A DNA stretch of 64,000 nt from contig NZ_QYBC01000009.1 in NCBI RefSeq assembly GCF_004137085.1, forward strand, positions 62,001 through 126,000, written 5' to 3'. Positions 52,705 through 61,805 of the stretch are shown here, piece after piece. Made by a program: the position numbers and the translations under genes. The notes below the pieces were generated by a model. It was given only the letters and a program-made list of their open reading frames with translations, had not been told where the DNA came from and did not search any database. Source of the DNA: Lichenibacterium ramalinae. Its GTDB lineage: Bacteria; Pseudomonadota; Alphaproteobacteria; Rhizobiales; Beijerinckiaceae. Numbering within the stretch: position 1 is the first letter of the stretch; every line of letters starts with the position of its first letter.

Positions 52705-52965
52705 TCACTGCATCCGCCCCGGCACCAGCACGCCGTTGTCGAGATGCGCCGGCACGTAGTCGCCGTGGCCGCGGGGGCCGAAGAGGCCGACGGAGAGGAG
52801 GGCCAGGATGGCCAGCGCCAGCCCGCTGACCACCAGGACGGCGAGGGGCCCGCGCGACCAGGCGGCGAGGACGAAGGGGTAGCGGCGGCGCAGGGCCAGG
52901 CTCACCGCGTAGCCGGCGAAGGGCAGCAGGAACGGCACCAGCACCTCGAGCAGGACGCGGCCCAT
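52705..52965 (-). CDS. Small membrane protein, DUF6111-like
   Basis: An 86-residue protein with two membrane segments (VLVPFLLPFAGYAVSLAL and GPLAVLVVSGLALAILALLSVGLFG) separated by a basic loop, and a C-terminal tail GDYVPAHLDNGVLVPGRMQ that is typical of the alphaproteobacterial DUF6111 family. It shares its start region with the stop of the CoA-pyrophosphatase gene and belongs to that operon. Confidence 0.78.
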   Translation of the reverse strand: MGRVLLEVLVPFLLPFAGYAVSLALRRRYPFVLAAWSRGPLAVLVVSGLALAILALLSVGLFGPRGHGDYVPAHLDNGVLVPGRMQ

Positions 52966-53630
52966 CAGCCGTACAGCCTCTCGTAGAGGTTGCGCAGCAT
53001 GCCGGCCGTGGCGCCCCAGACGGTCCGCTCGCCATGCGTCATGGCGTAGAAGTGGCGGTCGCGGCCGGCGACGTGCCGGGCCTCCCTGCGGTGGTTGCCC
53101 GGGTCCATCAGGAAGGGCAGGGGCACCTCGAAGGCGTCGGCGACTTCGAGCGGGTTGACGGCGAGCCGCAGCGGCGGGGCGATGAGGGCCACCGCCGGCA
53201 TGACGATGAAGCCCGTGCCGGTGAGGTAGGGATCGAGGTAGCCGAGCGGCGTCACGGCGTCGCGCGCCAGCCCCACCTCCTCCTCGGCCTCGCGCAGGGC
53301 GGCGGCCAGCGGCGAGGCGTCCTCGGGGTCGATCTTGCCGCCCGGGAAGGCGACCTGCCCGGAATGTTGGCGTAGGCTGGCGAGGCGCGTCGTCAGCAGC
53401 ACGGTCGGCACGGGATGGTGCGTCACGATGCCCACCAGCACGGCGGCGCGGCGCGGCGTGCCGGTGAAGAAGGCGCGCCCGTCGAGCGCGTGGTCGCCCC
53501 CGGCCGCGAGGTCGAATTCCGCCCAGCGGTCCGGCAGGTCGAAGTGCAGGCGTGCCCGGGCACGGGCCTCGAAATCCGCCGCCGTCGGGGCAGGGGCGAG
53601 GGCTGCCGCCCGCTCAGCCAAGCGCCGCAT
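52965..53630 (-). CDS. Nudix CoA pyrophosphatase-like hydrolase
   Basis: A 221-residue Nudix enzyme. The CoA-diphosphatase signature LRQHSGQVAFPGGKID is followed immediately by the Nudix box (GGKIDPEDASPLAAALREAEEEVGL). Members split CoA and its derivatives into phosphopantetheine and 3',5'-ADP. It overlaps the upstream DUF1285 gene by 17 bp and the downstream DUF6111 by 1 bp, giving a tight three-gene operon. Confidence 0.92.
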   Translation of the reverse strand: MRRLAERAAALAPAPTAADFEARARARLHFDLPDRWAEFDLAAGGDHALDGRAFFTGTPRRAAVLVGIVTHHPVPTVLLTTRLASLRQHSGQVAFPGGKIDPEDASPLAAALREAEEEVGLARDAVTPLGYLDPYLTGTGFIVMPAVALIAPPLRLAVNPLEVADAFEVPLPFLMDPGNHRREARHVAGRDRHFYAMTHGERTVWGATAGMLRNLYERLYG

Positions 53631-54231
53631 CCACGCCGGGGCCGTCGAGCGCCTCCATCTCGGCCTCCTCCATCATGGGGAAGAAACTCGCCCCCGAGGC
53701 GATGCCGAACATGTCGCGGCCCGCCACCGCCCGCACCTCGCCGGCCGCGACGAGCTCGTAGAAGACCGGGCGGCCCACCAGCGCCCAAAGGTCGCCCCGC
53801 ACGCGGGCATAGGGCTTCAGCGCGTCTCCCGGGCCGGCGTCGAAGCGCAGCGGATGGTCCGGGCCGAGCGTCACCCACTCGTCGAGGTTGGTGCGAAGCC
53901 GCAGCCCCGCCGCCGGCTCGCCCTGCAATTCCACGGCGAGAAAGGGCGCGTCCTCGACCGTGATGCCGAGCTTCTCGACCGGCGTCACCAGCACGAACCG
54001 GTCCGGGTCGCGGCGCAGCACGGAAGCGAAGAGCCTGACCAGCGCGGGCCGGCCGATGGGCGTGCCGCCGTAGTGCCAGGTGCCGTCGCGCGCGATGCGC
54101 ATGTCGATGTCGCCGCAGAACGGCGGGTTCCACAGGTGCACGGGCGGCGGGCCCTTGCGGCGCGCGGCATCGGCGACCAGCGCCCCGAGGGCCCCGGACT
54201 CGCCGATCGGCCCGTCACTTGCTTTCGCCAT
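53614..54231 (-). CDS. DUF1285-family protein
   Basis: A 205-residue soluble protein. VHLWNPPFCGDIDMRIARDGTWHYGGTPIGRPALVRLFASVLRRDPD is the family core, followed by LVTPVEKLGITVEDAPFLAVEL and LDEWVTLG. Its biochemical role is unknown; lineage neighbours are CoA pyrophosphatase and CCA-adding enzyme. The ATG at 54231 (MAKASDGP) avoids a longer reading that lacks family similarity. It is divergent from the MoxR gene 138 bp away. Confidence 0.87.
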   Translation of the reverse strand: MAKASDGPIGESGALGALVADAARRKGPPPVHLWNPPFCGDIDMRIARDGTWHYGGTPIGRPALVRLFASVLRRDPDRFVLVTPVEKLGITVEDAPFLAVELQGEPAAGLRLRTNLDEWVTLGPDHPLRFDAGPGDALKPYARVRGDLWALVGRPVFYELVAAGEVRAVAGRDMFGIASGASFFPMMEEAEMEALDGPGVDAALG

Positions 54232-54369
54232 CTTCGCACGCCATTCCGGCGGGGACCCCCGGGTCCCGCTCACCTTGCGATTATGCGACAGGGGCACATA
54301 TCGACAAGGGGCGCCCCGGACGTATTCTCAGGCAGGTGCGGCCTTCCGGGCCGTGAGGAAGATGCATCC

Positions 54370-55404
<1,035 letters not shown>

Positions 55405-55408
55405 GCGC

Positions 55409-56377
55409 ATGGCGCAGCAGGCCCGCACGACGCCCTCCGGCCCCGGCCCGCACACCACCCGGGCGGCGCTCGACCTCGCCCGCCGCCTGCCCGACCTCGC
55501 CGTGTCGGCCCGGGAAGCCGCCAGCAGCGTGATGCACGGCGTGCATGGCCGCCGCCGCTCGGGCGTCGGCGAAGCCTTCTGGCAGTTCCGGCCGTTCACG
55601 GCCGGGGAATCCGTCGCCCGCATCGATTGGCGCCGCTCGGCCCGGGACGACCGCACCTACGTGCGGGAGCGCGAATGGGAGGCGGCCCAGACCGTGTGGC
55701 TCTGGATGGACCGCTCGCCTTCCATGGACTTCGCGTCCGACCTCGCCCGCGCGACGAAGCGCGATCGGGCCCTCGTCCTCGGCCTCGCCACGGCGGACCT
55801 GCTCGTGCGCGGCGGCGAGCGCGTCGCCCTCCTGGGGCTGTCCCGGCCGGTCGCGGCGCGCAACGTGGTGGACCGCTTCGCCGAAGCCCTGTCGGGGCCG
55901 GACGGCGCGCGGACCGCCGCCGACGAACTGCCGCCGGCCGAGCCGCTGCCGGCGCGCTCCCGCGCGCTGCTGGTGGGGGACTGGCTGTCCGACGCCGAAG
56001 CGGTGGCGGGGCGCATCGCGGCCCTCGCCGCGGCCGGGGCGCTCGGCCACGTCATCGCGGTCTGCGACCCCGTCGAGGAAACCTTTCCCTTCGCCGGCCA
56101 CGTCGAATTCGCCGACACCGACGGGCCGGCGAGGCTCCGCCTCGGCCAGGCGGCGTCGCTGCGCCAGACCTACCTCGCCAAGCTCGCCGTCCACCGCGAC
56201 AGCATCGCCGAGGCCTGCCGCCGCCAGGGCTGGACCTTCGCGGTGCATCGCACCGACCGGCCTGCCACCGAAGCGCTGCTGCGGCTCGCGACCCTGCTGG
56301 CCGACGGCGGCGGCAGCGCCGCCGCGACCGGCGGCAGCGCCGCCGCGACCGGCGGCAGCGCCGCCGCGACAGGTTAG
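55409..56377 (+). CDS. DUF58-domain protein (vWA-like), MoxR partner
   Basis: A 322-residue DUF58 protein. FWQFRPFTAGESVARIDWRRSARDDRTYVREREWEAAQTVWLWMDRSPSMDF contains the DUF58 core and the vWA-type D-x-S-x-S metal motif (DRSPSMD). DUF58 proteins are usual MoxR partners, in which the vWA domain binds a protein target. The C-terminus ends in three perfect copies of GGSAAAT from a 21-bp tandem repeat, which is not part of the domain. It is 4 bp downstream of moxR. Confidence 0.92.
   Translation: MAQQARTTPSGPGPHTTRAALDLARRLPDLAVSAREAASSVMHGVHGRRRSGVGEAFWQFRPFTAGESVARIDWRRSARDDRTYVREREWEAAQTVWLWMDRSPSMDFASDLARATKRDRALVLGLATADLLVRGGERVALLGLSRPVAARNVVDRFAEALSGPDGARTAADELPPAEPLPARSRALLVGDWLSDAEAVAGRIAALAAAGALGHVIAVCDPVEETFPFAGHVEFADTDGPARLRLGQAASLRQTYLAKLAVHRDSIAEACRRQGWTFAVHRTDRPATEALLRLATLLADGGGSAAATGGSAAATGGSAAATG
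56309..56371 (+). repeat. In-frame 21-bp tandem repeat, three units, at DUF58 C-terminus
   Basis: Three units of GGCGGCAGCGCCGCCGCGAC(C/A), almost identical, encode the last GGSAAAT heptapeptides just before the stop. They are prone to slippage. Confidence 0.92.
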
Positions 56378-56385
56378 GTCGCGCC

Positions 56386-59271
56386 ATGCTGGCACTCCCC
56401 CTCGCCTTCACCGTCCCGGCCGTGCTGGGCGCGCTGGTGCTGCTGCCGGCGCTGTGGTTCCTGCTGCGGGTCACGCCGCCGCGGCCGCGCCAACAGTCCT
56501 TCCCGCCGCTGCGCCTCATCCTCGACGCGCAGCCCCGGGACGAGACGCCGGCCCGCACGCCGCCCTGGCTGCTGATCCTGCGCCTCGCCATCGCCGCCGC
56601 CATCATCCTCGCCATGGCGGGGCCGATCTGGAACCCGCCGCCGCCGAACCTCGGGGGCTCCGGCCCGCTCGCCCTGCTGATCGACGACGGGTTCGCGGCC
56701 GCGCCCGACTGGGACCTGCGCGTCGCCGCCGCGACCGAGCGCCTGGCCGAGGCGGGCCGCGCCGGCCGGCCCGTGGCCCTGGCACCGCTGTCGGACGGGC
56801 CCCGCGCCCTGGTGCCGGGCACGGCGGCGTCGGCGCTGGACCGGCTTCGCGCCCTGAGGCCCGTCCCCGTGCTGGTGGACCGGGCCGCCGCCGTGCCGGC
56901 CGTCCGGGACTTCGCCGCCGCCCACCGCGACGCCGACCTCGTGTGGATCGCCGACGGGCTCGAGAACGGGAACGCGCGCGCCTTCGCCGAGGGGCTCGGC
57001 GCCTCGGGCCTCGCCCGTCCCGCCACGGTGCTGTCGTCGAGCAGCGCGCCGCTGGCGCTCGCCGGGGCCGAGAACCGGCCCGACGCCCTCGCCGTGACGG
57101 TGCTGCGCGCCGACGGCCACGCGGCCGGGGGCGGGCTGCTGCGCGCCACCGACCTCAAGGGCCTGCCGATCGGCGAGGCGCCCTTCGCCTTCCCGAGCGG
57201 CGCCACGCAGGCGACGGTCCTCTTCGCCCTGCCGGTCGAGGTCCGCAACGACATCGCCCGCGTCGAGGTCGTCGGCGAAGCCTCGGCCGGCGCCGTCACG
57301 CTGCTCGACGGGCGCTGGAAGCGCCGCCGCGTCGACATCGTGTCGGGGGCGAGCGCCGACGTCGAGCAGCCATTGCTCAGCCCCGCCTATTTCATCGGCA
57401 AGGCCCTGGCCCCCTTCGCCGACGTGCGGGACGTGCCGACCAACATCGCCGATCCCATCGCGGCGGCGCTCGACGAACACCCGTCCGTCCTCGTCCTGGC
57501 CGACATCGGCCAGGTGACGGGCGCCGCGCACGAGCGCCTGGCACGCTTCGTCGCCGAGGGAGGCGTGCTGTTGCGCTTCGCGGGCTCGCGCCTCGCCGGC
57601 GCGCCGGCCGACGACCTCGAACCCGTGAACCTGCGCCGCGGCGGCCGCACCTTCGGGGGCGCCCTGTCGTGGGACAAGCCCAAGGCGCTGGCCCCCTTCG
57701 ACCGCGCCAGCCCCTTCTTCGGACTGACGGACGGGCGCGACGTTTCGGTGTCGCGCCAGGTGCTGGCCGAGCCCGACGCCGGCCTTCCCGCCCACACCTG
57801 GGCGCAGCTCGACGACGGCACGCCCCTCGTCACGGCCGACCGGCGCGGCAAGGGCACGGTCGTGCTGTTCCACGTCACCGGCGACACGACCTGGTCGAAC
57901 CTGCCGCTGTCGGGCCTGTTCGTCGACATGCTGCGCCGCATCGTGGCGATGAGCGCCGAGGCGGCCCCGACGGCGGGCGAGGGTGCCGGTGCGCCGGCCG
58001 CCACCGCCGCCGCCAACCCCGCCACGGTCCTGCCGCCGTCCCGCATCCTCGACGGCTTCGGCGTGCTCGGGGCGCCGCCCGTCTCCGCCCGGCCCGTTCC
58101 GGCCGGCTTTGCCGGCCCCGGCACGGCCGAGCATCCCCCGGGCTTCTACGGGCCGGGCGACGCGCTGCTGGCGGTCAATGCGCTGGCGCCCGGCGCGGTG
58201 CTGCGGCCCGCCGACCTCAGCGGCCTGACGCTCGGGCTGCAGGCGCTGCGGGCCGACCAACCCTTGGACCTGCGCGCGGCGCTCATCACCCTGGCGCTGC
58301 TCGGCTTTCTCGCCGACGCCCTCGCCATGGCCCTGCTGGGAGGCGGCTTCGCCGGCCTGGCCGGGCGCCTCGGTGCCGGCCGCGGTGCCCGGAGCGGCAC
58401 CGCCGCCCTGGCCGGCGCGGCGCTGCTGCTCGCCGGGCTCGTCCCGGCGGCGCCCGGGCCGGCGCGGGCGGCCGAACCGTTGACCGCCAGCGCCGCCGCC
58501 GCCCTCGCCCGGGACGGCGTCTCGAAGCGCGACATGGATGCGGCGCTGCGCACGCGCCTCGCCTACGTGCCGTCGGGCGACCCCACGGTCGACGACGCCA
58601 GCCGCGAGGGGCTCAAGGGCCTGTCCCGCGCCCTCGCGGCCCGCACCTCGCTCGATCCCGGCGAGCCCGTGGCGGTCGACCCGGCGCGCGACGAGCTCGC
58701 CTTCTACCCGATGCTCTACTGGCCCGTCGTGGCGAGCGCCCCCCAGCCCGGGGCCGCCGCCATCGCCAAGGTTTCCGCCTACATGAAGAACGGCGGCACC
58801 GTGCTGTTCGACACGCGCGATGCCCTCACGGCTCGTCCCGACGCCCCGGCGACGCCCGAGGCGCGCTGGCTCGCCACGCTGCTCGCCGGCGTCGACGTGC
58901 CGGAGCTCGAACCCGTGCCGCGCGACCACGTCATCACCAAGACCTTCTACCTGCTGGGCGGTTTCGTCGGCCGCTACACCACGGCGCCGACCTGGGTCGA
59001 GGCCCTGCCGCCCGCCCCGCCCGACACCGTGAACCTGCCGGCGCGCTCCGGCGACAGCGTGTCGCCCATCGTCATCACGGGGAACGACCTCGCGGCGGCC
59101 TGGGCCAGCGACGCGGACGGCGACCCGCTCTATCCCCTGGTGCCGGGCGGTCAGCGCCAGCGCGAGATGGCGCTGCGCGGCGGCATCAACCTCGTGATCT
59201 ACACGCTGACCGGCAACTACAAGGCCGACCAGGTCCACGTGCCGGACCTTCTCGACCGGCTGGCCCATTGA
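56386..59271 (+). CDS. BatA-like membrane protein with C-terminal DUF4159
   Basis: A 961-residue inner-membrane protein. The N-terminus has the BatA pattern: a membrane segment (LPLAFTVPAVLGALVLLPALWFLLRV), PPRPRQQSFPPLRLI, and a second segment near residue 70. ~85-230 is a vWA-like domain (LALLIDDGFAAAPDW). ~660-700 has further membrane spans, followed by a periplasmic-facing AAEPL.. segment. The C-terminal ~210 residues are DUF4159 (LAYVPSGDPTVDD, LAFYPMLYWPVV, NGGTVLFDTRD, GGFVGRYTTAPTWVEA). The vWA metal site is altered (DDGFA instead of DxSxS). It belongs to the MoxR operon. Confidence 0.9.
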   Translation: MLALPLAFTVPAVLGALVLLPALWFLLRVTPPRPRQQSFPPLRLILDAQPRDETPARTPPWLLILRLAIAAAIILAMAGPIWNPPPPNLGGSGPLALLIDDGFAAAPDWDLRVAAATERLAEAGRAGRPVALAPLSDGPRALVPGTAASALDRLRALRPVPVLVDRAAAVPAVRDFAAAHRDADLVWIADGLENGNARAFAEGLGASGLARPATVLSSSSAPLALAGAENRPDALAVTVLRADGHAAGGGLLRATDLKGLPIGEAPFAFPSGATQATVLFALPVEVRNDIARVEVVGEASAGAVTLLDGRWKRRRVDIVSGASADVEQPLLSPAYFIGKALAPFADVRDVPTNIADPIAAALDEHPSVLVLADIGQVTGAAHERLARFVAEGGVLLRFAGSRLAGAPADDLEPVNLRRGGRTFGGALSWDKPKALAPFDRASPFFGLTDGRDVSVSRQVLAEPDAGLPAHTWAQLDDGTPLVTADRRGKGTVVLFHVTGDTTWSNLPLSGLFVDMLRRIVAMSAEAAPTAGEGAGAPAATAAANPATVLPPSRILDGFGVLGAPPVSARPVPAGFAGPGTAEHPPGFYGPGDALLAVNALAPGAVLRPADLSGLTLGLQALRADQPLDLRAALITLALLGFLADALAMALLGGGFAGLAGRLGAGRGARSGTAALAGAALLLAGLVPAAPGPARAAEPLTASAAAALARDGVSKRDMDAALRTRLAYVPSGDPTVDDASREGLKGLSRALAARTSLDPGEPVAVDPARDELAFYPMLYWPVVASAPQPGAAAIAKVSAYMKNGGTVLFDTRDALTARPDAPATPEARWLATLLAGVDVPELEPVPRDHVITKTFYLLGGFVGRYTTAPTWVEALPPAPPDTVNLPARSGDSVSPIVITGNDLAAAWASDADGDPLYPLVPGGQRQREMALRGGINLVIYTLTGNYKADQVHVPDLLDRLAH

Positions 59272-59418
59272 GGCGGCTCGCCGCGCCGCCCGCCGCCGCC
59301 TCCCGCGCGGCCCCTCGGCAGCATCGCGTGGGCCCACCCACCCGATCCTGCTTGTCTGTCTTGGGAAGCTTAGCCGCCCCGCCGGGGAGGCCCAGTCCGC
59401 AGTGCCGGTGACATCCGC

Positions 59419-61512
59419 ATGACGCGTTTCGCCCTGTCCTTCACGCCGCTGCTGCCCCTGGCCCTGCTATGGGCCCTGGCGGCCGTGGCCGTCGCGGTCG
59501 TGGCGCTGGGCCTGCTCGGGCGGCGCCGCGGCACGCTGCTGCGGGCGTTCGGCCTCGCGTTGCTGCTTCTCGCCCTCGCCGACCCCAGCCTCGTGCGCGA
59601 GGACCGCAAGCCCGAGAAGGACGTCGTCGCGGTGGTGATCGACCAGAGCGGCAGCCAGACCATCGGGGAGCGCGCCGCCCAGACCGCCAAGGCGCGCGAC
59701 GCGATCGCCAAGGCGCTGGCCGGCCTCGGCGACGTCGACGCCCGCTTCATCGACGGCGGCCGGTCCGACGCCGACAACGACGGCACCCGCCTCTTCGCCT
59801 CCCTGTCCGCCGGCCTCGCCGACGTGCCGCCCGAGCGGGTCGCCGGCGTGCTGATGGTGACGGACGGCGTGGTGCACGACATCCCGGCCGACGTCGCCGC
59901 CCTGGGCTTCAAGGCCCCCCTCCAGGTCCTGGTGACGGGCCACGCGGGCGAGCGGGACCGCCGCATCGAGCTGCTCGAGGCGCCGCGCTTCGGCATCGTC
60001 GGCAAGGACCAGACGGTCAGCCTGCGGGTGCTCGACACCGACGACCGCGGCGAGGCCGTCGCCGTCACGGTGCGGCGCGACGGCGTCGAGGTGGCGCGGC
60101 GCCAGGCCCGCGTCGGCGCCCGCATCGACGTGCCGGTGCGGGTCGACCACGCCGGGCCCAACGTCGTCGAGATCGACGTCCCGACCATCCCGGGCGAACT
60201 CACCGGGCTGAACAACAAGGCGGTCGTCACCATCGACGGCGTGCGCGACAAGCTGAAGGTGCTGCTGGTGTCGGGCGAGCCCCACGCGGGCGAGCGCATG
60301 TGGCGCAACATCCTGAAGTCGGACGCCAACGTCGACCTCCTGCACTTCACCATCCTGCGCCCGCCCGACAAGCAGGACAGCACGCCGATCAACGAGCTCG
60401 CCCTCATCGCGTTCCCGACGAGCCAGATCTTCGACACCAAGATCAACGACTTCGACCTCATCATCTTCGACCGGTTCTCCAACCAGTCGATCCTGCCCTA
60501 TGCCTATTTCGAGAACATCGCCCGCTACGTGCGCAACGGCGGGGCGCTGCTGATGGCGGTGGGCCCGGACTATTCGGGGCCGGACGGGCTGTATTATTCC
60601 CCGCTCGGCGCCATCGCGCCCGTGCGGCCCGACGGGCGCGTGCTGGAAACGCCGTTCCGTGCCAAGGTGACGGCGGAAGGCGAGAAGCACCCCGTCACCC
60701 GCGGGCTCGCGGGCGGCGACCGCGACCCGCCGGCCTGGAGCCTGTGGTTCCGGCAGGTCGAGGGCGACGCCACCAAGGGCATGCCGGTCCTGTCCGGCGC
60801 CGAGGGGCGGCCGCTCGTCGTGCTGTCCCGCGAGGGGAAGGGCCGCGTGGCCCAGATGCTCAGCGACCAGATCTGGCTCTGGGCACGCGGCTACGAGGAC
60901 GGCGGCCCCTACCTCGACCTCACCCGGCGTCTCGCCCATTGGCTGATGAAGGAGCCGGACCTCGAGGAGGAGGCGCTGCGCGCCACCGCGCATGGGCGCG
61001 ACATCGCCATCGAGCGCCAGAGCGTGAAGGGTGTGACGGCGCCCGTCACCGTCGCGGCCCCGTCGGGCGCCGCCACGACGGTGACGCTGACGGCGGCCGA
61101 GCCGGGCCTGTCGCGAGGCAGCGTCAGGACCGACGAACTCGGCCTCTACCGGCTGGGCGACGGCACCAATTCGGTGCTGCTCAACATCGGCCCCGAAAAC
61201 CCGCGCGAGTTCCAGGAGGTGGTGTCGACCAGCGACAAGCTGAGGCCGCTGGCCGAGGCGACCGGCGGCAGCGCCCGCCGCATCGGCACCGGCACCGGCG
61301 ACGACATCGCCATGCCGCGCATCGTCGCCATGCACGAGGCGCCGAGCTACAGCGGATCCGACTATATCGGGATCCGGCGGACCGACAGCAGCACGGTCGC
61401 CGGCGTCGGGCTGTTCCCCCTGGCGGTGGGGATCATCGGCCTGCTGGCGCTGCTGGGAAGCACGGTCCTGGCCTGGGCCGTGGAAGGCCGAGGGGGTCGC
61501 CGGCGCGCATAG
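59419..61512 (+). CDS. Membrane protein with vWA-like and GATase-like domains, MoxR operon
   Basis: A 697-residue protein. Two N-terminal membrane segments are followed by a VVIDQSGSQ motif (D-x-S-G-S, near residue 75), a vWA-like domain. ~270-500 reads as a class I glutamine-amidotransferase-like fold (VLLVSGEPHAGERMWRNILKSDANVDLLHF, DLIIFDRF, YVRNGGALLMAVG), though no catalytic Cys triad is evident. A C-terminal membrane segment closes the protein. It is 147 bp after DUF4159, with no obvious terminator. Together with MoxR, DUF58 and DUF4159 it forms the commonly conserved but unassigned alphaproteobacterial module. Confidence 0.85.
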   Translation: MTRFALSFTPLLPLALLWALAAVAVAVVALGLLGRRRGTLLRAFGLALLLLALADPSLVREDRKPEKDVVAVVIDQSGSQTIGERAAQTAKARDAIAKALAGLGDVDARFIDGGRSDADNDGTRLFASLSAGLADVPPERVAGVLMVTDGVVHDIPADVAALGFKAPLQVLVTGHAGERDRRIELLEAPRFGIVGKDQTVSLRVLDTDDRGEAVAVTVRRDGVEVARRQARVGARIDVPVRVDHAGPNVVEIDVPTIPGELTGLNNKAVVTIDGVRDKLKVLLVSGEPHAGERMWRNILKSDANVDLLHFTILRPPDKQDSTPINELALIAFPTSQIFDTKINDFDLIIFDRFSNQSILPYAYFENIARYVRNGGALLMAVGPDYSGPDGLYYSPLGAIAPVRPDGRVLETPFRAKVTAEGEKHPVTRGLAGGDRDPPAWSLWFRQVEGDATKGMPVLSGAEGRPLVVLSREGKGRVAQMLSDQIWLWARGYEDGGPYLDLTRRLAHWLMKEPDLEEEALRATAHGRDIAIERQSVKGVTAPVTVAAPSGAATTVTLTAAEPGLSRGSVRTDELGLYRLGDGTNSVLLNIGPENPREFQEVVSTSDKLRPLAEATGGSARRIGTGTGDDIAMPRIVAMHEAPSYSGSDYIGIRRTDSSTVAGVGLFPLAVGIIGLLALLGSTVLAWAVEGRGGRRRA

Positions 61513-61805
61513 AGCGGGTGTCGCGCTGGCGTCGGCCCACGCCGGCGAGCCTGCACCGCCGAGCCGCGAGCGCCGATCATCGATGGGAGGCGCTGTCGGC
61601 GCCTGCGTCCGCCCCGCCGCCGCCGCGAACAGGCCCGGACAAGCCGAACAGGCGACACATCCCCGCCATGTCCGGCCGTTACGCGGTACCGGGTCCGGCG
61701 GGATCCGCCCTCGCGGTCTCGGACGGCCGACCTTTCGACCGATGCCAACCCGCCGGAGCCGCGTCGCTCCGCTGCGGACGGCTGCCGAACGCCTGGAGTG
61801 CCTGG

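Noticed and set aside
55545-59411. 1288-codon alternate-frame ORF over the DUF58/DUF4159 genes
   Set aside because: Arg/Pro/Ala-rich frame shadow; the true frames carry all recognisable domains.
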